64,000 nucleotides of DNA from Versatilivorator sp963663845 (GTDB lineage: Bacteria; Acidobacteriota; Terriglobia; Versatilivoradales; Versatilivoraceae). The notes below the pieces were generated by a model that had not been told where the DNA came from, ran no database searches, and saw nothing but the letters and a program-made list of their open reading frames with translations. Both the position numbers and the translations under genes were made by a program. The DNA lies in NCBI GenBank assembly GCA_963663845.2, contig OY760650.2, forward strand, positions 930,001 to 994,000, in the 5' to 3' direction. This document shows, piece after piece, positions 1 to 8,061 of this stretch. Position 1 is the first letter of the stretch. Every line of letters starts with the position of its first letter.

Positions 1-388
1 GGGCGCCGGCCTTCATCGCCAACTCCATGACCTTGCAGATCTTGGCCGCATTGGTTTCGGATAGGGAACCGCCGAAGACGGTAAAGTCCTGGGCAAACAC
101 GTAGACCAGCCTCCCGTCGATGCGGCCGTAGCCCGAGACCACGCCATCCCCGGGGATCTCCTGGCCCTTCATCCCGAAATCCTGGCAGCGGTGCTTCACG
201 AACTTGTCCATCTCCTCGAAGGACCCCTCGTCCAGCAGGAGATCGATGCGTTCGCGGGCGCTCATCTTGCCGGCGGCGTGCTGCCGCTCCAGGCGCTTTT
301 CTCCTCCGCCGGACTCGGCCAGCCGATCGAGTCGCTGAAGGTCTTCCAGTGGGGACTTGGCGGGAGTGGGGGGTGGATGGGTGGACAA
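1..388 (-). CDS. Acyl-CoA carboxylase, carboxyltransferase (beta) subunit, N-terminal part
   Basis: Biotin-dependent carboxyltransferase of the propionyl-/methylmalonyl-CoA carboxylase beta type, which would move CO2 from carboxybiotin to an acyl-CoA in the cytoplasm. The 129 visible codons carry the conserved N-terminal signature ARERIDLLLDEGSF, then KHRCQDFGM, GDGVVSGYGRIDGRLVYVF and FTVFGGSLSE, matching PccB-type proteins closely. The frame runs off the left edge, so about three quarters of the protein is missing. I place the start at TTG 388 because family members have about 40 residues before the ARERI motif; the first in-frame ATG (265) would remove that stretch. The exact acyl substrate cannot be told from this part. 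Confidence 0.85.
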   Translation of the reverse strand, partial: MSTHPPPTPAKSPLEDLQRLDRLAESGGGEKRLERQHAAGKMSARERIDLLLDEGSFEEMDKFVKHRCQDFGMKGQEIPGDGVVSGYGRIDGRLVYVFAQDFTVFGGSLSETNAAKICKVMELAMKAGA

Positions 389-418
389 GCGGCGGCTCCC
401 TGGATCGATCGCAGGCAG

Positions 419-1501
419 CTATTCTAACGTATCGCTGACGACATTCGAATAACTGCTTTGGTTTCCGGCCCGGTCCACGGCCGAGACCCGATAGGCATAG
501 ACAGGGCCCTTTTGAAGGTCCCGGTCCTCGAAGGAGGTCCGTTGGATGGCTGTGGTGGTGAGGCGTTGGAACTCGCCCCGGCCTTGACGCCGGAAGACCT
601 GGTAGCCGGCCAGATCGGCTTCAGCGTTGGGAAACCAGGTCAGGCTCAGGAACTCCCGGCCCGCCACCAGGGTGAGCCGGCGCGGAGGGCCGGGTGGATA
701 CAGGTCCCGGTGGAACAGGGTGGCCTCCTCGGAATCCCGGCTCTCCACCCGGCCTCGAACCGTTTTCAGCACCGCCCGCACCCGGTAGACGTAGGTCTCA
801 CCCAGGCGGGCCGACCCATCGCGGAAGGAGGTCCCGGCGACGGGGGCCGGATTGAGGGGACTTCCGCCGGGCCTTCCCGCGGGTGATGCGCGGTAGAGGT
901 TGAAGGCCACGCCGGCAGCCACCGGAGACCCATCGATGTTGGCGGCGGGAGACGCCCAGGAAACCTCGACAAACTCTTCGGCAGGGTTCAGGCTCGGTCT
1001 GCCGGGAGGATGGGGGACCGGCTGCAGCCACAGGGTGGCGATGTTGGAAAGCCCCGCCGTCTGCCCCTTTCGATTGAAGACCTTGACGGCATAGCTGAAC
1101 TCCTTCTCCAGCACCTCGGAAAGGTCCCGGCCCTGCAGGCGATCTCGGATGCTCCTCTTCTCCTCCCGCCCCCGGGCAGGCCCGGTCTTCAATTCTCGCC
1201 AGGGGTCCGAATCTCCCACGGCCGGGGCGGCGCCCGCAGCCGGGGAGGGTTCCCGGATCGACCGATAGATCTCGATCGAGGCCAGGGTGGCGGCCCTGCT
1301 GCCGTCGGTGTTCAAGTGGGGCAACGTCCAACTGAGAATCACCTCCGCCCCCTGCTGCCGGGCCGTCAGGTCGGCGATCGGTTGGGGAATACGGATCAAC
1401 GGAGGCAGCGGCTCTCCAATCCTTCCGCAAGCCGCCGCCAGGAGAAGAAGGAGGAGGCCTCCCAGGCGAAGATAGGTGCCGGCAGGTGGAGCGGTGGTCA
1501 T
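419..1501 (-). CDS. Fibronectin type III repeat lipoprotein
   Basis: Predicted lipoprotein of 360 residues. The ATG at 1501 opens a signal peptide with a run of leucines and a lipobox ending AAAC-G, so Cys becomes the lipidated N-terminus; an upstream ATG at 1546 would put 15 polar residues before it. The mature part contains three FN3-like beta-sandwich repeats, recognisable by recurring patterns such as VILSWTLP, VEVSWASP and LSLTWFPN followed by Y.V/YRV segments (YAVKVFN, YVYRVRAV, YAYRVSAVD). FN3 modules usually bind protein or carbohydrate; no catalytic motif is seen. It lies 30 bp downstream of the carboxylase start on the same strand and may be co-transcribed with it. Specific role unknown. 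Confidence 0.75.
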   Translation of the reverse strand: MTTAPPAGTYLRLGGLLLLLLAAACGRIGEPLPPLIRIPQPIADLTARQQGAEVILSWTLPHLNTDGSRAATLASIEIYRSIREPSPAAGAAPAVGDSDPWRELKTGPARGREEKRSIRDRLQGRDLSEVLEKEFSYAVKVFNRKGQTAGLSNIATLWLQPVPHPPGRPSLNPAEEFVEVSWASPAANIDGSPVAAGVAFNLYRASPAGRPGGSPLNPAPVAGTSFRDGSARLGETYVYRVRAVLKTVRGRVESRDSEEATLFHRDLYPPGPPRRLTLVAGREFLSLTWFPNAEADLAGYQVFRRQGRGEFQRLTTTAIQRTSFEDRDLQKGPVYAYRVSAVDRAGNQSSYSNVVSDTLE

Positions 1502-1747
1502 GGGCAGGGACGGAAAAGGCAATTTAGCTACAAGACACCTGGGCAAGGAAAACCGGTCGAGGGGCTATCCACCAACAGCACATGGCTACCATGGCCGCCC
1601 TTTGGTTCAGGGGAATCAACCGGAGGCGTCGAGTAGTTGTTGGCTGTTGGTCGGGAAGCCTGAATGAAAAACCCGGCTTATGACGCATCGTTGCTATTAT
1701 TATGGGCCAGTCTCAGAGATTGCTGGGCGAATAGTGGAGGAGAATCC

Positions 1748-3343
1748 TTGCCAGGACTGCCTTTTAATCTGGGTGACCTGATTCATACCCGCGCAACAGA
1801 GACCAACAGGGTGGAGTTCAAAGCTGCTTGGGACGAACGCATCAAGCTCGCTGTACTCCACACCATTTGCGCGCTAGCCAATGATCTATTGAACCTCAAC
1901 GGCGGGTATATCGTGCTGGGGATCAGAACGGATCAAGACGGTCAAGCAGTGCTTCCTCCGGTTGGTCTCGATCACTTTAATATGGAGAACATCCAAAGGG
2001 AAATACGCGGTCAATGCAACCGACTCGATCCAACCTATCAGCCCGTGCTGTTCCCGGAAGTCTACAAAGGGAAGAAAGTGTTAATCATATGGGCTCCGGG
2101 TGGTGACAATCGACCCTACCAGGCGCCAGAGGCTCTCAACAGTAACCAGAGGGCTTTTTACGTCCGCCAGGGCCCGGAAACCGTCAAAGCAAGGGGCGAC
2201 CTGTTGAGGCAACTCTTCGAACGAACTGCAAAGGTTCCCTTTGATGACCGGAGAAACGCTGAAGCGCGAATTGAAGATGTCTCCCCGACTCTCGTACGCC
2301 GATTTCTGGCCGATGTCCGCAGCGATCTTGTACTGGGTGACGCCAAGGTGGATGACAGAGAGCTTTACCGGAAACTGAGGCTGGTCGATCCAGTCAACGA
2401 ACACGAACTGCCACGAAATGTGACTTTGTTGTTTTTCAATGAGAATCCAGAGACATTCTTCAGGGGTGCGAGAATCGAAATCGTCCACTTTGCTGACGAC
2501 GCCGGGGGGAATCTGATCGAGGAGAGGAACGTGTCCGGGCCTCTTCCAGAGCAAATTCGATCATGCTTGGACAGCTTGAATTCCGTTTCGGACATTGTCT
2601 TGGAAAAGGTGCCGAACCGTCCGGAGGTGGACCGAACGGTTGCCTATCCTTATGAAGCAATGGAAGAAGCTGTGGTCAATGCCGTCTACCACCGCTCTTA
2701 CGATAACACCGTCGAGCCAACCAAGGTGTACCTTTACCCCGACAGAATGGAAGTCATCAGCTATCCCGGACCCGTTCAGGGAATTGAACTCGAGCACCTG
2801 CGAGCCGAAGGAAACGTCCCTCCCGTTCCAGCTCGCAATCGGAGAATTGGTGAATTCCTGAAGGAACTCCGGCTGGCTGAGAGTCGTGGGACGGGAGTGC
2901 CGAAAATTCGACGCAAGATGCAGGAGAACGGTTCTCCCGAACCTCGTTTCGACTTTGATGAGGGTCGCACCTATTTTCGAGTCGTGCTTCCCGCCCACCC
3001 GCGCTACCTGGTCCTGCATGCGCTGCGTGAAAGCGCCAGGCTCTGGGCTGTCGGTGAGCGAGGTAGCGCCTTGGCAAATCTGCAGCGCACCTTTGAACAA
3101 CGGCCAAGCTCCGGTGCGTTGGCAAGCCAAATCATAGAATACGCGGGGGACAACCTCGAACTCGCCCAGGATGTTTTTGAGCGTTTTCATGCGCAGGAAG
3201 AGAAAAGCGAAGCGGCCACCCAGGTCGAGGCGGCATTCCTCAAGGCCCTGGCTTTGAGGCCTCACGAGCCAAGGTTCAAAGAGGCGTACGAGAGATGGAA
3301 AGACAAGAAGTTACCGAGGCCGAGGCATGGAGCCCGTCGGTAA
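1748..3343 (+). CDS. Schlafen AlbA_2 / COG2865-type ATP-binding protein
   Basis: A 531-residue protein with an N-terminal Schlafen AlbA_2 domain (TETNRVEFKAAWDE, then GGYIVLGIRTD) and a central GHKL-like ATP-binding module (YEAMEEAVVNAVYHRSYD, RGTGVPKIRRKM), the layout of COG2865 putative regulators. The last ~120 residues are helical with TPR-like spacing and lack a recognisable name. I chose TTG 1748 because GGAGGA sits 6 nt upstream; ATG 1664 adds 28 unconserved residues and lacks a good ribosome site. It is a lone plus-strand gene between minus-strand genes, and its codon use is more AT-rich than its neighbours, consistent with horizontal gain. Families with this architecture act as transcription regulators or occur in phage-defence loci; which applies here is not shown. 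Confidence 0.7.
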   Translation: MPGLPFNLGDLIHTRATETNRVEFKAAWDERIKLAVLHTICALANDLLNLNGGYIVLGIRTDQDGQAVLPPVGLDHFNMENIQREIRGQCNRLDPTYQPVLFPEVYKGKKVLIIWAPGGDNRPYQAPEALNSNQRAFYVRQGPETVKARGDLLRQLFERTAKVPFDDRRNAEARIEDVSPTLVRRFLADVRSDLVLGDAKVDDRELYRKLRLVDPVNEHELPRNVTLLFFNENPETFFRGARIEIVHFADDAGGNLIEERNVSGPLPEQIRSCLDSLNSVSDIVLEKVPNRPEVDRTVAYPYEAMEEAVVNAVYHRSYDNTVEPTKVYLYPDRMEVISYPGPVQGIELEHLRAEGNVPPVPARNRRIGEFLKELRLAESRGTGVPKIRRKMQENGSPEPRFDFDEGRTYFRVVLPAHPRYLVLHALRESARLWAVGERGSALANLQRTFEQRPSSGALASQIIEYAGDNLELAQDVFERFHAQEEKSEAATQVEAAFLKALALRPHEPRFKEAYERWKDKKLPRPRHGARR

Positions 3344-3407
3344 ACTCGAGGGGGGGGCCACGAGAATGTAGAGAGAAACGAAACGGCAGGTCCTCCGGAG
3401 AATCTTC

Positions 3408-4814
3408 CTAGAGAATGTATCGGGTCAGGTCCTGGTCATCCACGATGGAGGCCAGCATCTTCTCGACGTATTCCTCGTCGATGGTGACGTCTTTCGGTTT
3501 CAGATCCGGCCCCTCGAAGGAGATCTCGTCCAGGAGTTTTTCCATGATGGTTTGCAGCCGCCGGGCCCCGATGTTCTCGGTCCGCTCGTTGACCAGGGCG
3601 GCAAACCCGGCAATGCTGCGGGTCGCTTCCACGGTGAAGCGGAGCTTGATTCCCTCGGTCTCCATCAGGCCCACGTACTGCTTGATCAGAGCGCTCTTGG
3701 GTTCGGTCAGGATGCGCACGAAGTCCTCGACCGTGAGCGAATCCAACTCCACCCGGATGGGGAACCGACCCTGAAGTTCGGGAATGAGGTCGGACGGCTT
3801 GCTGACGTGAAAGGCGCCCGCCGCCACGAACAGGATGTGGTCGGTCCGAACGATGCCGTAGCGGGTATTCACCGTGGTCCCTTCCACGATGGGGAGAATA
3901 TCCCGCTGCACGCCTTCGCGGCTGACGTCGGGGCCGTGCGCCCCCTCGCGCCCGGCGATCTTGTCGACCTCGTCCAGGAAGATGATGCCGTTCTGCTCCA
4001 CCCGGTCCACCGCCAGCCGGGTCACCTGGTCCATATCGATCAGTTTCTGCTCCTCGTCCTGAATGAGATGGTCCATGGCGTCGGCAACCGGCATCTTCCG
4101 TTTCTTGGTCTTCTGCCCGAAGATGCCCGGCAGAATGTCCTTGACGTTGATGTCCATCTCCTCGATGCCGGAGCTGGAAATGATCTCGAAGGCCGGCATG
4201 CTTCTCTCGCGGGTCTCCACCTCCACCACGCGTTCGTCCAGCTTGCCGCCGCGCAACTGTTCACGAAGCTTCTCCCGAGTCTTGGCGAAGGCCTCCTGAG
4301 CCCTGGCCTTTTCCTCGGCGGAGGCCGAGTTGCGGGCCGACTGCGGAACGGGGGGAAGCAGCAGGTCGAGGACCCGCTCCTCCGCATTCTGCTCCGCCTT
4401 GTCGGCCACGTCCTCCAGCTTTTCCTCTCGCACCAGGTCGATGGCGATTTCCACCAGGTCACGGATCATGGACTCGACGTCACGACCGACGTAACCCACT
4501 TCGGTGAACTTGGAGGCTTCCACTTTCAGAAAGGGAGAGTTGGCCAGCTTCGACAAGCGCCGGGCGATCTCGGTCTTGCCCACGCCGGTGGAGCCGATCA
4601 TGATGATATTCTTGGGCACGACCTCCTCGGCCATGTCCTCGGGGAGCTTTTGCCGTCGAATGCGGTTGCGGAGGGCGATGGCCACCGCCCGCTTGGCGGC
4701 CTTCTGCCCGACCACGTGCTTGTCCAGGTGGGCCACGATCTGCCTGGGACTCAATTCATCCAATGCTTCCACCTGTTCCTCCTTTTCCACCGCTCCCGGC
4801 AAGTAGATGACCAT
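3408..4814 (-). CDS. hslU: ATP-dependent protease ATPase subunit HslU
   Basis: AAA+ unfoldase of the HslUV (ClpQY) cytoplasmic protease; it feeds unfolded substrates to HslV. Walker A GSTGVGKT lies at residues 74-81, the Walker B region reads IIFLDEVDKI, and the sensor and arginine-finger region shows ELQGRFPIRVEL. The C-terminus ends in YIL, the tail that docks into HslV pockets. At 468 residues it is normal length. I start at ATG 4814, 7 bp after the hslV stop, rather than at 4877 inside hslV, because the family begins shortly before the SPRQIVAHLDKHVVGQ motif. It is the second gene of a tight hslVU operon. Confidence 0.96.
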   Translation of the reverse strand: MVIYLPGAVEKEEQVEALDELSPRQIVAHLDKHVVGQKAAKRAVAIALRNRIRRQKLPEDMAEEVVPKNIIMIGSTGVGKTEIARRLSKLANSPFLKVEASKFTEVGYVGRDVESMIRDLVEIAIDLVREEKLEDVADKAEQNAEERVLDLLLPPVPQSARNSASAEEKARAQEAFAKTREKLREQLRGGKLDERVVEVETRERSMPAFEIISSSGIEEMDINVKDILPGIFGQKTKKRKMPVADAMDHLIQDEEQKLIDMDQVTRLAVDRVEQNGIIFLDEVDKIAGREGAHGPDVSREGVQRDILPIVEGTTVNTRYGIVRTDHILFVAAGAFHVSKPSDLIPELQGRFPIRVELDSLTVEDFVRILTEPKSALIKQYVGLMETEGIKLRFTVEATRSIAGFAALVNERTENIGARRLQTIMEKLLDEISFEGPDLKPKDVTIDEEYVEKMLASIVDDQDLTRYIL

Positions 4815-4821
4815 GGTCCCC

Positions 4822-5361
4822 TCAAAGCTCCTCGATGGTCGTCGACGAGTTGGTGTAGATGCAGATGCCGGCGGCAATCTTCAGGGCTTCGGCGGCAATC
4901 TCCGCGGCCGACAGATCGGAGTGCCTGACCAGGGCTTGAGCGGCGGCCAGGGCGACGGGTCCGCCGGAACCGATGGCCGCGATGGCATCGTCGGGCTCGA
5001 TCAGATCGCCGTTGCCGCTGACCAGGAAAATCCGTTCCTTGTCGGCCACCAGCAGCAACGCCTGCAGGTGGCGCAGGACCCGGTCGGTCCGCCATTCCTT
5101 GGCCAACTCCACGGCCGCCCGGGCCAGATTGCCCCGAAACTCCTCCAGCTTGGCCTCGAAACGGGTAAACAGGGCAAAGGCGTCGGCGGTGGACCCGGCG
5201 AATCCGGCGAGGACCTGCCCATTGTAGAGGCGGCGGAGCTTGCGGGCGCCCTGCTTGATCACGGTCTCTCCAAGGGTGACCTGGCCATCGGCAGCCAAGG
5301 CGGTACGCCCGCTTCTTCGTATGCAAACGACGGTGGTGCCCTTGATCGATGCTGCCGCCAT
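4822..5361 (-). CDS. hslV: ATP-dependent protease proteolytic subunit HslV
   Basis: Threonine peptidase of the proteasome-like HslUV complex. The short propeptide MAAASIKG precedes the TTVV motif, so Thr9 is expected to become the N-terminal nucleophile. Further family signatures are ALAADGQVT, AGSTADAFALFTRFE, ALLLVADKE and IGSGGPVALAAAQAL. The length of 179 residues is typical. It lies directly upstream of hslU with a 7-bp gap, and the two are almost certainly translated together. Confidence 0.96.
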   Translation of the reverse strand: MAAASIKGTTVVCIRRSGRTALAADGQVTLGETVIKQGARKLRRLYNGQVLAGFAGSTADAFALFTRFEAKLEEFRGNLARAAVELAKEWRTDRVLRHLQALLLVADKERIFLVSGNGDLIEPDDAIAAIGSGGPVALAAAQALVRHSDLSAAEIAAEALKIAAGICIYTNSSTTIEEL

Positions 5362-5371
5362 GATTGCCGCT

Positions 5372-6172
5372 CTACCTTGGGGGGGATGAAAACAGGGTGT
5401 CCGACAGGTCGGCGTTGATCTGCGCGGAGGAAAGCTGGGTCTCCAGAGCCTTGTACCCGTTGGAATTCAAGACGACGGTGAACGGAATCCTGACTCCGTC
5501 GATCTCGTGGTAGTTGTGAAAGAACTTCTCGTCTTCGGTGGCCCAGCGCTTGCCGCGCGGAGGGGATTCATACTCCATCCGTACGGGCAGGAAGGTGCGG
5601 GAATCGACGAAGATCCTGACCTTGTCTCCCGAGGCGTCCATGAGCTGAACCCCGTCCAACTGCTCCAGGTGGGTCCGCGATTTTCCCAGGTATCGGACCT
5701 TCAGGCCCTTCTCCCGAAGCCGGAACCTGAGAATGTGATCCAGGTCGTGCTTCATGTCGATGCGATAGTTGCGAAGCTCTTCCTCGGTCTGGATCTTGAC
5801 GTTCTTGTACTCGATCTTCCAACCCTGCTCGCCGTCGTTGATGTGGACGATCCGGGCTTTCTTGCCGAACTCCACCCGCCGTTTCCAGGGGAGCGCCACC
5901 ACCGTGCGAAATTCGTTGGAGCCCCGTTGAACGTCCCGGCGAAACTGGTAGAACTTCCCTTTCCGGACGATGTTCTGGGCCGCCAGGTAGGCTTCCCCTC
6001 CCAGAGCCTCCACAGACTTCTGCAGAATCTGCCGGGCTCTTTCCTCCGATCGGCGCAGGAAATCGGATTGGGCCGGCAGCAGACCCGGCGGCGCCGCCAG
6101 GAGCAGGACGGCCGTCCCCACCGTGGCCCCCGCGCGCCGCAACACCAACATTCGAGATTGCCTGGGACTCAT
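5372..6172 (-). CDS. Secreted LolA-like (outer-membrane lipoprotein sorting-like) protein
   Basis: A 266-residue exported protein. An N-terminal signal peptide (hydrophobic stretch GTAVLLLAAPPGLLPAQS) is followed by EALGGEAYLAAQNIVRKGKFY and a beta-rich body with FLPVRMEYE and YHEIDGVRIPFTVVL, the pattern of LolA/LppX-fold proteins common in Acidobacteriota, often annotated as outer-membrane lipoprotein-sorting proteins. No Cys lipobox is present, so it is probably soluble in the periplasm. Its stop lies 10 bp before hslV on the same strand, so it may head that operon. Its ligand is unknown. An alternative start at 6151 would trim seven residues before the signal peptide. Confidence 0.6.
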   Translation of the reverse strand: MSPRQSRMLVLRRAGATVGTAVLLLAAPPGLLPAQSDFLRRSEERARQILQKSVEALGGEAYLAAQNIVRKGKFYQFRRDVQRGSNEFRTVVALPWKRRVEFGKKARIVHINDGEQGWKIEYKNVKIQTEEELRNYRIDMKHDLDHILRFRLREKGLKVRYLGKSRTHLEQLDGVQLMDASGDKVRIFVDSRTFLPVRMEYESPPRGKRWATEDEKFFHNYHEIDGVRIPFTVVLNSNGYKALETQLSSAQINADLSDTLFSSPPR

Positions 6173-6195
6173 GAAAAAAGTGTAGCCAATGCCTG

Positions 6196-6373
6196 AAAAG
6201 CAGACAAGTGGTTAGTGATCAGTGGATAGTGGCCAGCGGTCAGTGGCTAGTGGTCAGTGGTCGGTTGTGATCCGATCCAAACGTGCAACCAAGTCATTGG
6301 GTTCTGCCTACCCCCGTAACGGTTCACCAAACTCTGACAACTGACCACTAATCACTAGCCACTAGCCACTCTC
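6196..6373. repeat. Inverted heptad-array module A
   Basis: Noncoding gap. The left arm (about 6205-6268) is a run of heptads such as GTGGTTA, GTGATCA, GTGGATA and GTGGCCA. The right arm (about 6333-6373) carries the complement (TGACCAC, TAATCAC, TAGCCAC). The arms could pair into a long imperfect hairpin around a core of about 65 bp. Confidence 0.75.
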
Positions 6374-7501
6374 CTATGCCACCACCCAGCTCCTCAGCAG
6401 CTCGTCCAACTGGCGGGTGGAGAGCGGTCCGGCGTCGGCCAGGCGCTTGATTTCCAGGGTGATCTCCCGCAGCTCGGCGTCTCCGAAGTGCAGTCCCAGC
6501 TCCTGCGCCCGGTTCTGAATGGCGTTCTTGCCGGTCAGACGGTGGCCGATGCTGATGGTGCGTTCCATGCCGAAATCCTGAGGATCGATGGGCTCGTAGG
6601 CTCCGGGGTTGAGCATGACCGCCTTGGTGTGCATCCCCGCCTTGTGGGTGAAGCTGGTCTCCCCGGTGATGTAGTTGTTGAAGGGAATCTGGATTCCCAC
6701 GATCTCGGCCACCATCCGGTCCAGGCCATGCAGTTGTTCCAGGCGGTACTTGGTCACCAGATCCCGATCATAGGAGTAGAGCCGGGCGATCAGCCCCCCC
6801 AACGGGGTAATGCCGTTGCGCTCCCCGATTCCCAACACGCTGGTATCGATATGGGTGGCTCCCGCCTCCAGGGCCGTAAAGCTGTTGGCGATGGCGCAGC
6901 CGCTGTCGTTGTGCCCGTGAAACTCGATGTCGGCCTTGAGGCGTTTCTTCAGCTCCGACACCAGGATATAGAGCTGACGGGGGGTGGCCACGCCCACGGT
7001 GTCGGCCAGTCCGACCCGGTCCACGCCGAGCTCGTCCACGGCCTGGTAGACCCTGAGCAGGTCCTCTTCCTCGCTTCTGAAGGTGTCTTCGCTGGAAAAC
7101 CGGACCTCGCAGCCCGACTGCTTGATGAAGTCGATCACCACTCTGGCGCTCCGGATGATCTCGTCAATCGTCTTGCCATGGCTGAAACGGCGCAGATAGG
7201 AGGAGGTTCCAAAAAGGATGTCGACGCCGTCCACCCCGGTGGCCACCGCCTTGCGCGCATCGTCCATGTGGCAGCGGGTGTGGGTCAGGATCTTGCAGTT
7301 CAGGCCCAGGCCGGCAATGGTCTTGCAGTCCTCGAAGGACTGGGGAGAAGCCGCCGGCGAGGTCAGCTCGATGTACTCCACCCCGAAGGCGTCCAGCGCC
7401 CTGGCGATCCGGATCTTCTCTTCGATGGTGTAGTGGGCCTTGGCGAACTGCTCGCCTTCCCGAAGCGTGGAGTCGATCACCGAGAAGGATTGAATGGACA
7501 T
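6374..7501 (-). CDS. Homocitrate synthase (alpha-aminoadipate pathway type)
   Basis: DRE-TIM metallolyase of 375 residues that would condense acetyl-CoA with 2-oxoglutarate to homocitrate. Seen: the catalytic opening IDSTLREGEQFAKAHY, the segments YIELTSPAASPQS, KILTHTRCHMDDARKA and RFSSEDTFRSE, the metal-binding HGHND, and GIGERNGITPLG and SFTHKAGMHTKA. These match Thermus and fungal Lys20-type homocitrate synthases much better than 2-isopropylmalate synthase; in particular the H-R pair after ILTHTRCH is diagnostic. The enzyme begins lysine synthesis by the aminoadipate route in such organisms; a NifV role is possible but less likely. ATG 7501 is preferred over 7615, because the intervening stretch contains the terminator of the upstream atp operon. 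It therefore probably has its own promoter. Confidence 0.85.
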   Translation of the reverse strand: MSIQSFSVIDSTLREGEQFAKAHYTIEEKIRIARALDAFGVEYIELTSPAASPQSFEDCKTIAGLGLNCKILTHTRCHMDDARKAVATGVDGVDILFGTSSYLRRFSHGKTIDEIIRSARVVIDFIKQSGCEVRFSSEDTFRSEEEDLLRVYQAVDELGVDRVGLADTVGVATPRQLYILVSELKKRLKADIEFHGHNDSGCAIANSFTALEAGATHIDTSVLGIGERNGITPLGGLIARLYSYDRDLVTKYRLEQLHGLDRMVAEIVGIQIPFNNYITGETSFTHKAGMHTKAVMLNPGAYEPIDPQDFGMERTISIGHRLTGKNAIQNRAQELGLHFGDAELREITLEIKRLADAGPLSTRQLDELLRSWVVA

Positions 7502-7538
7502 GAACAGACCTCTTTCAGCGAAGTTCCGGCAGCGGGCC

Positions 7539-7567
7539 AAAAAAAAGGTGAGAGCGCCGCTCTCACC
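7539..7567 (-). terminator. Rho-independent terminator of the atp operon
   Basis: On the minus strand a perfect 9-bp stem (GGTGAGAGC / GCTCTCACC) with a 3-nt loop is followed at once by eight T residues. It sits about 75 bp after the atpC stop and just before the homocitrate synthase start, so it ends atp transcripts and separates the two units. Confidence 0.92.
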
Positions 7568-7642
7568 GATGTCCCAGCTCACCGGCTCATCATCCTGACA
7601 GCGCTCCACCCGCATCCCGCCGGGTGACAGTTGAAGGACTCT

Positions 7643-8056
7643 TCATCCGGCCTTCCGGCTCACCTGCATCCGAATCAGGGCGCGCTGCAGGCTGGTCCTG
7701 GCCCTGAGGAAATCGACATCGGTATCCTGGAGGTTCGACAGCCTGTTCCTGGCCCGCTCCATGGAGGCCTGGGCCCGCTCCCGATCCACTTCCTCGGCCC
7801 GCTCGGCCCGCTCGGCCAGCACGATCACCTGATCGGACAATACCTCGCAATAGCCCCAGGTCACTGCCAGGAAGCTGGTTCGATCCGCCTGGCGATAGGA
7901 CAGCTCGCCGATATCCAACTCCGTCATCATGGGGGCATGGCCGGGCAGAATGCCCAGATAGCCGTTCTTGCCCGGAACCTGGGCTTCCTCCACCTCCTCC
8001 GACAGAACCAGGCGTTCGGGGGAGACCACCGAGAGCTTGAAGGTCGAGTTCGCCAT
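7643..8056 (-). CDS. atpC: ATP synthase epsilon subunit
   Basis: Epsilon subunit of the F1 central stalk, which couples rotation and can inhibit ATP hydrolysis. The 137 residues show the N-terminal beta-sandwich motif KLSVVSPERLVLSEEVEEAQVPGKNGYLGILPGHAPM and a C-terminal helical hairpin starting near AERAERAEEVDRERAQ. It is the last gene of the operon, 5 bp after atpD, and is followed by the terminator at 7539-7567. Confidence 0.95.
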   Translation of the reverse strand: MANSTFKLSVVSPERLVLSEEVEEAQVPGKNGYLGILPGHAPMMTELDIGELSYRQADRTSFLAVTWGYCEVLSDQVIVLAERAERAEEVDRERAQASMERARNRLSNLQDTDVDFLRARTSLQRALIRMQVSRKAG

Positions 8057-8061
8057 GGGAA

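Noticed and set aside
6196..6373. Tandem heptads as a possible CRISPR array
   Set aside because: Units are 7 bp with no spacers of constant length, and the arms are complementary rather than direct.
6374..7501. 2-isopropylmalate synthase or NifV for the homocitrate synthase gene
   Set aside because: The C-terminal regulatory domain of LeuA is missing and the substrate-site segments follow Lys20-type enzymes; no nif genes are nearby.
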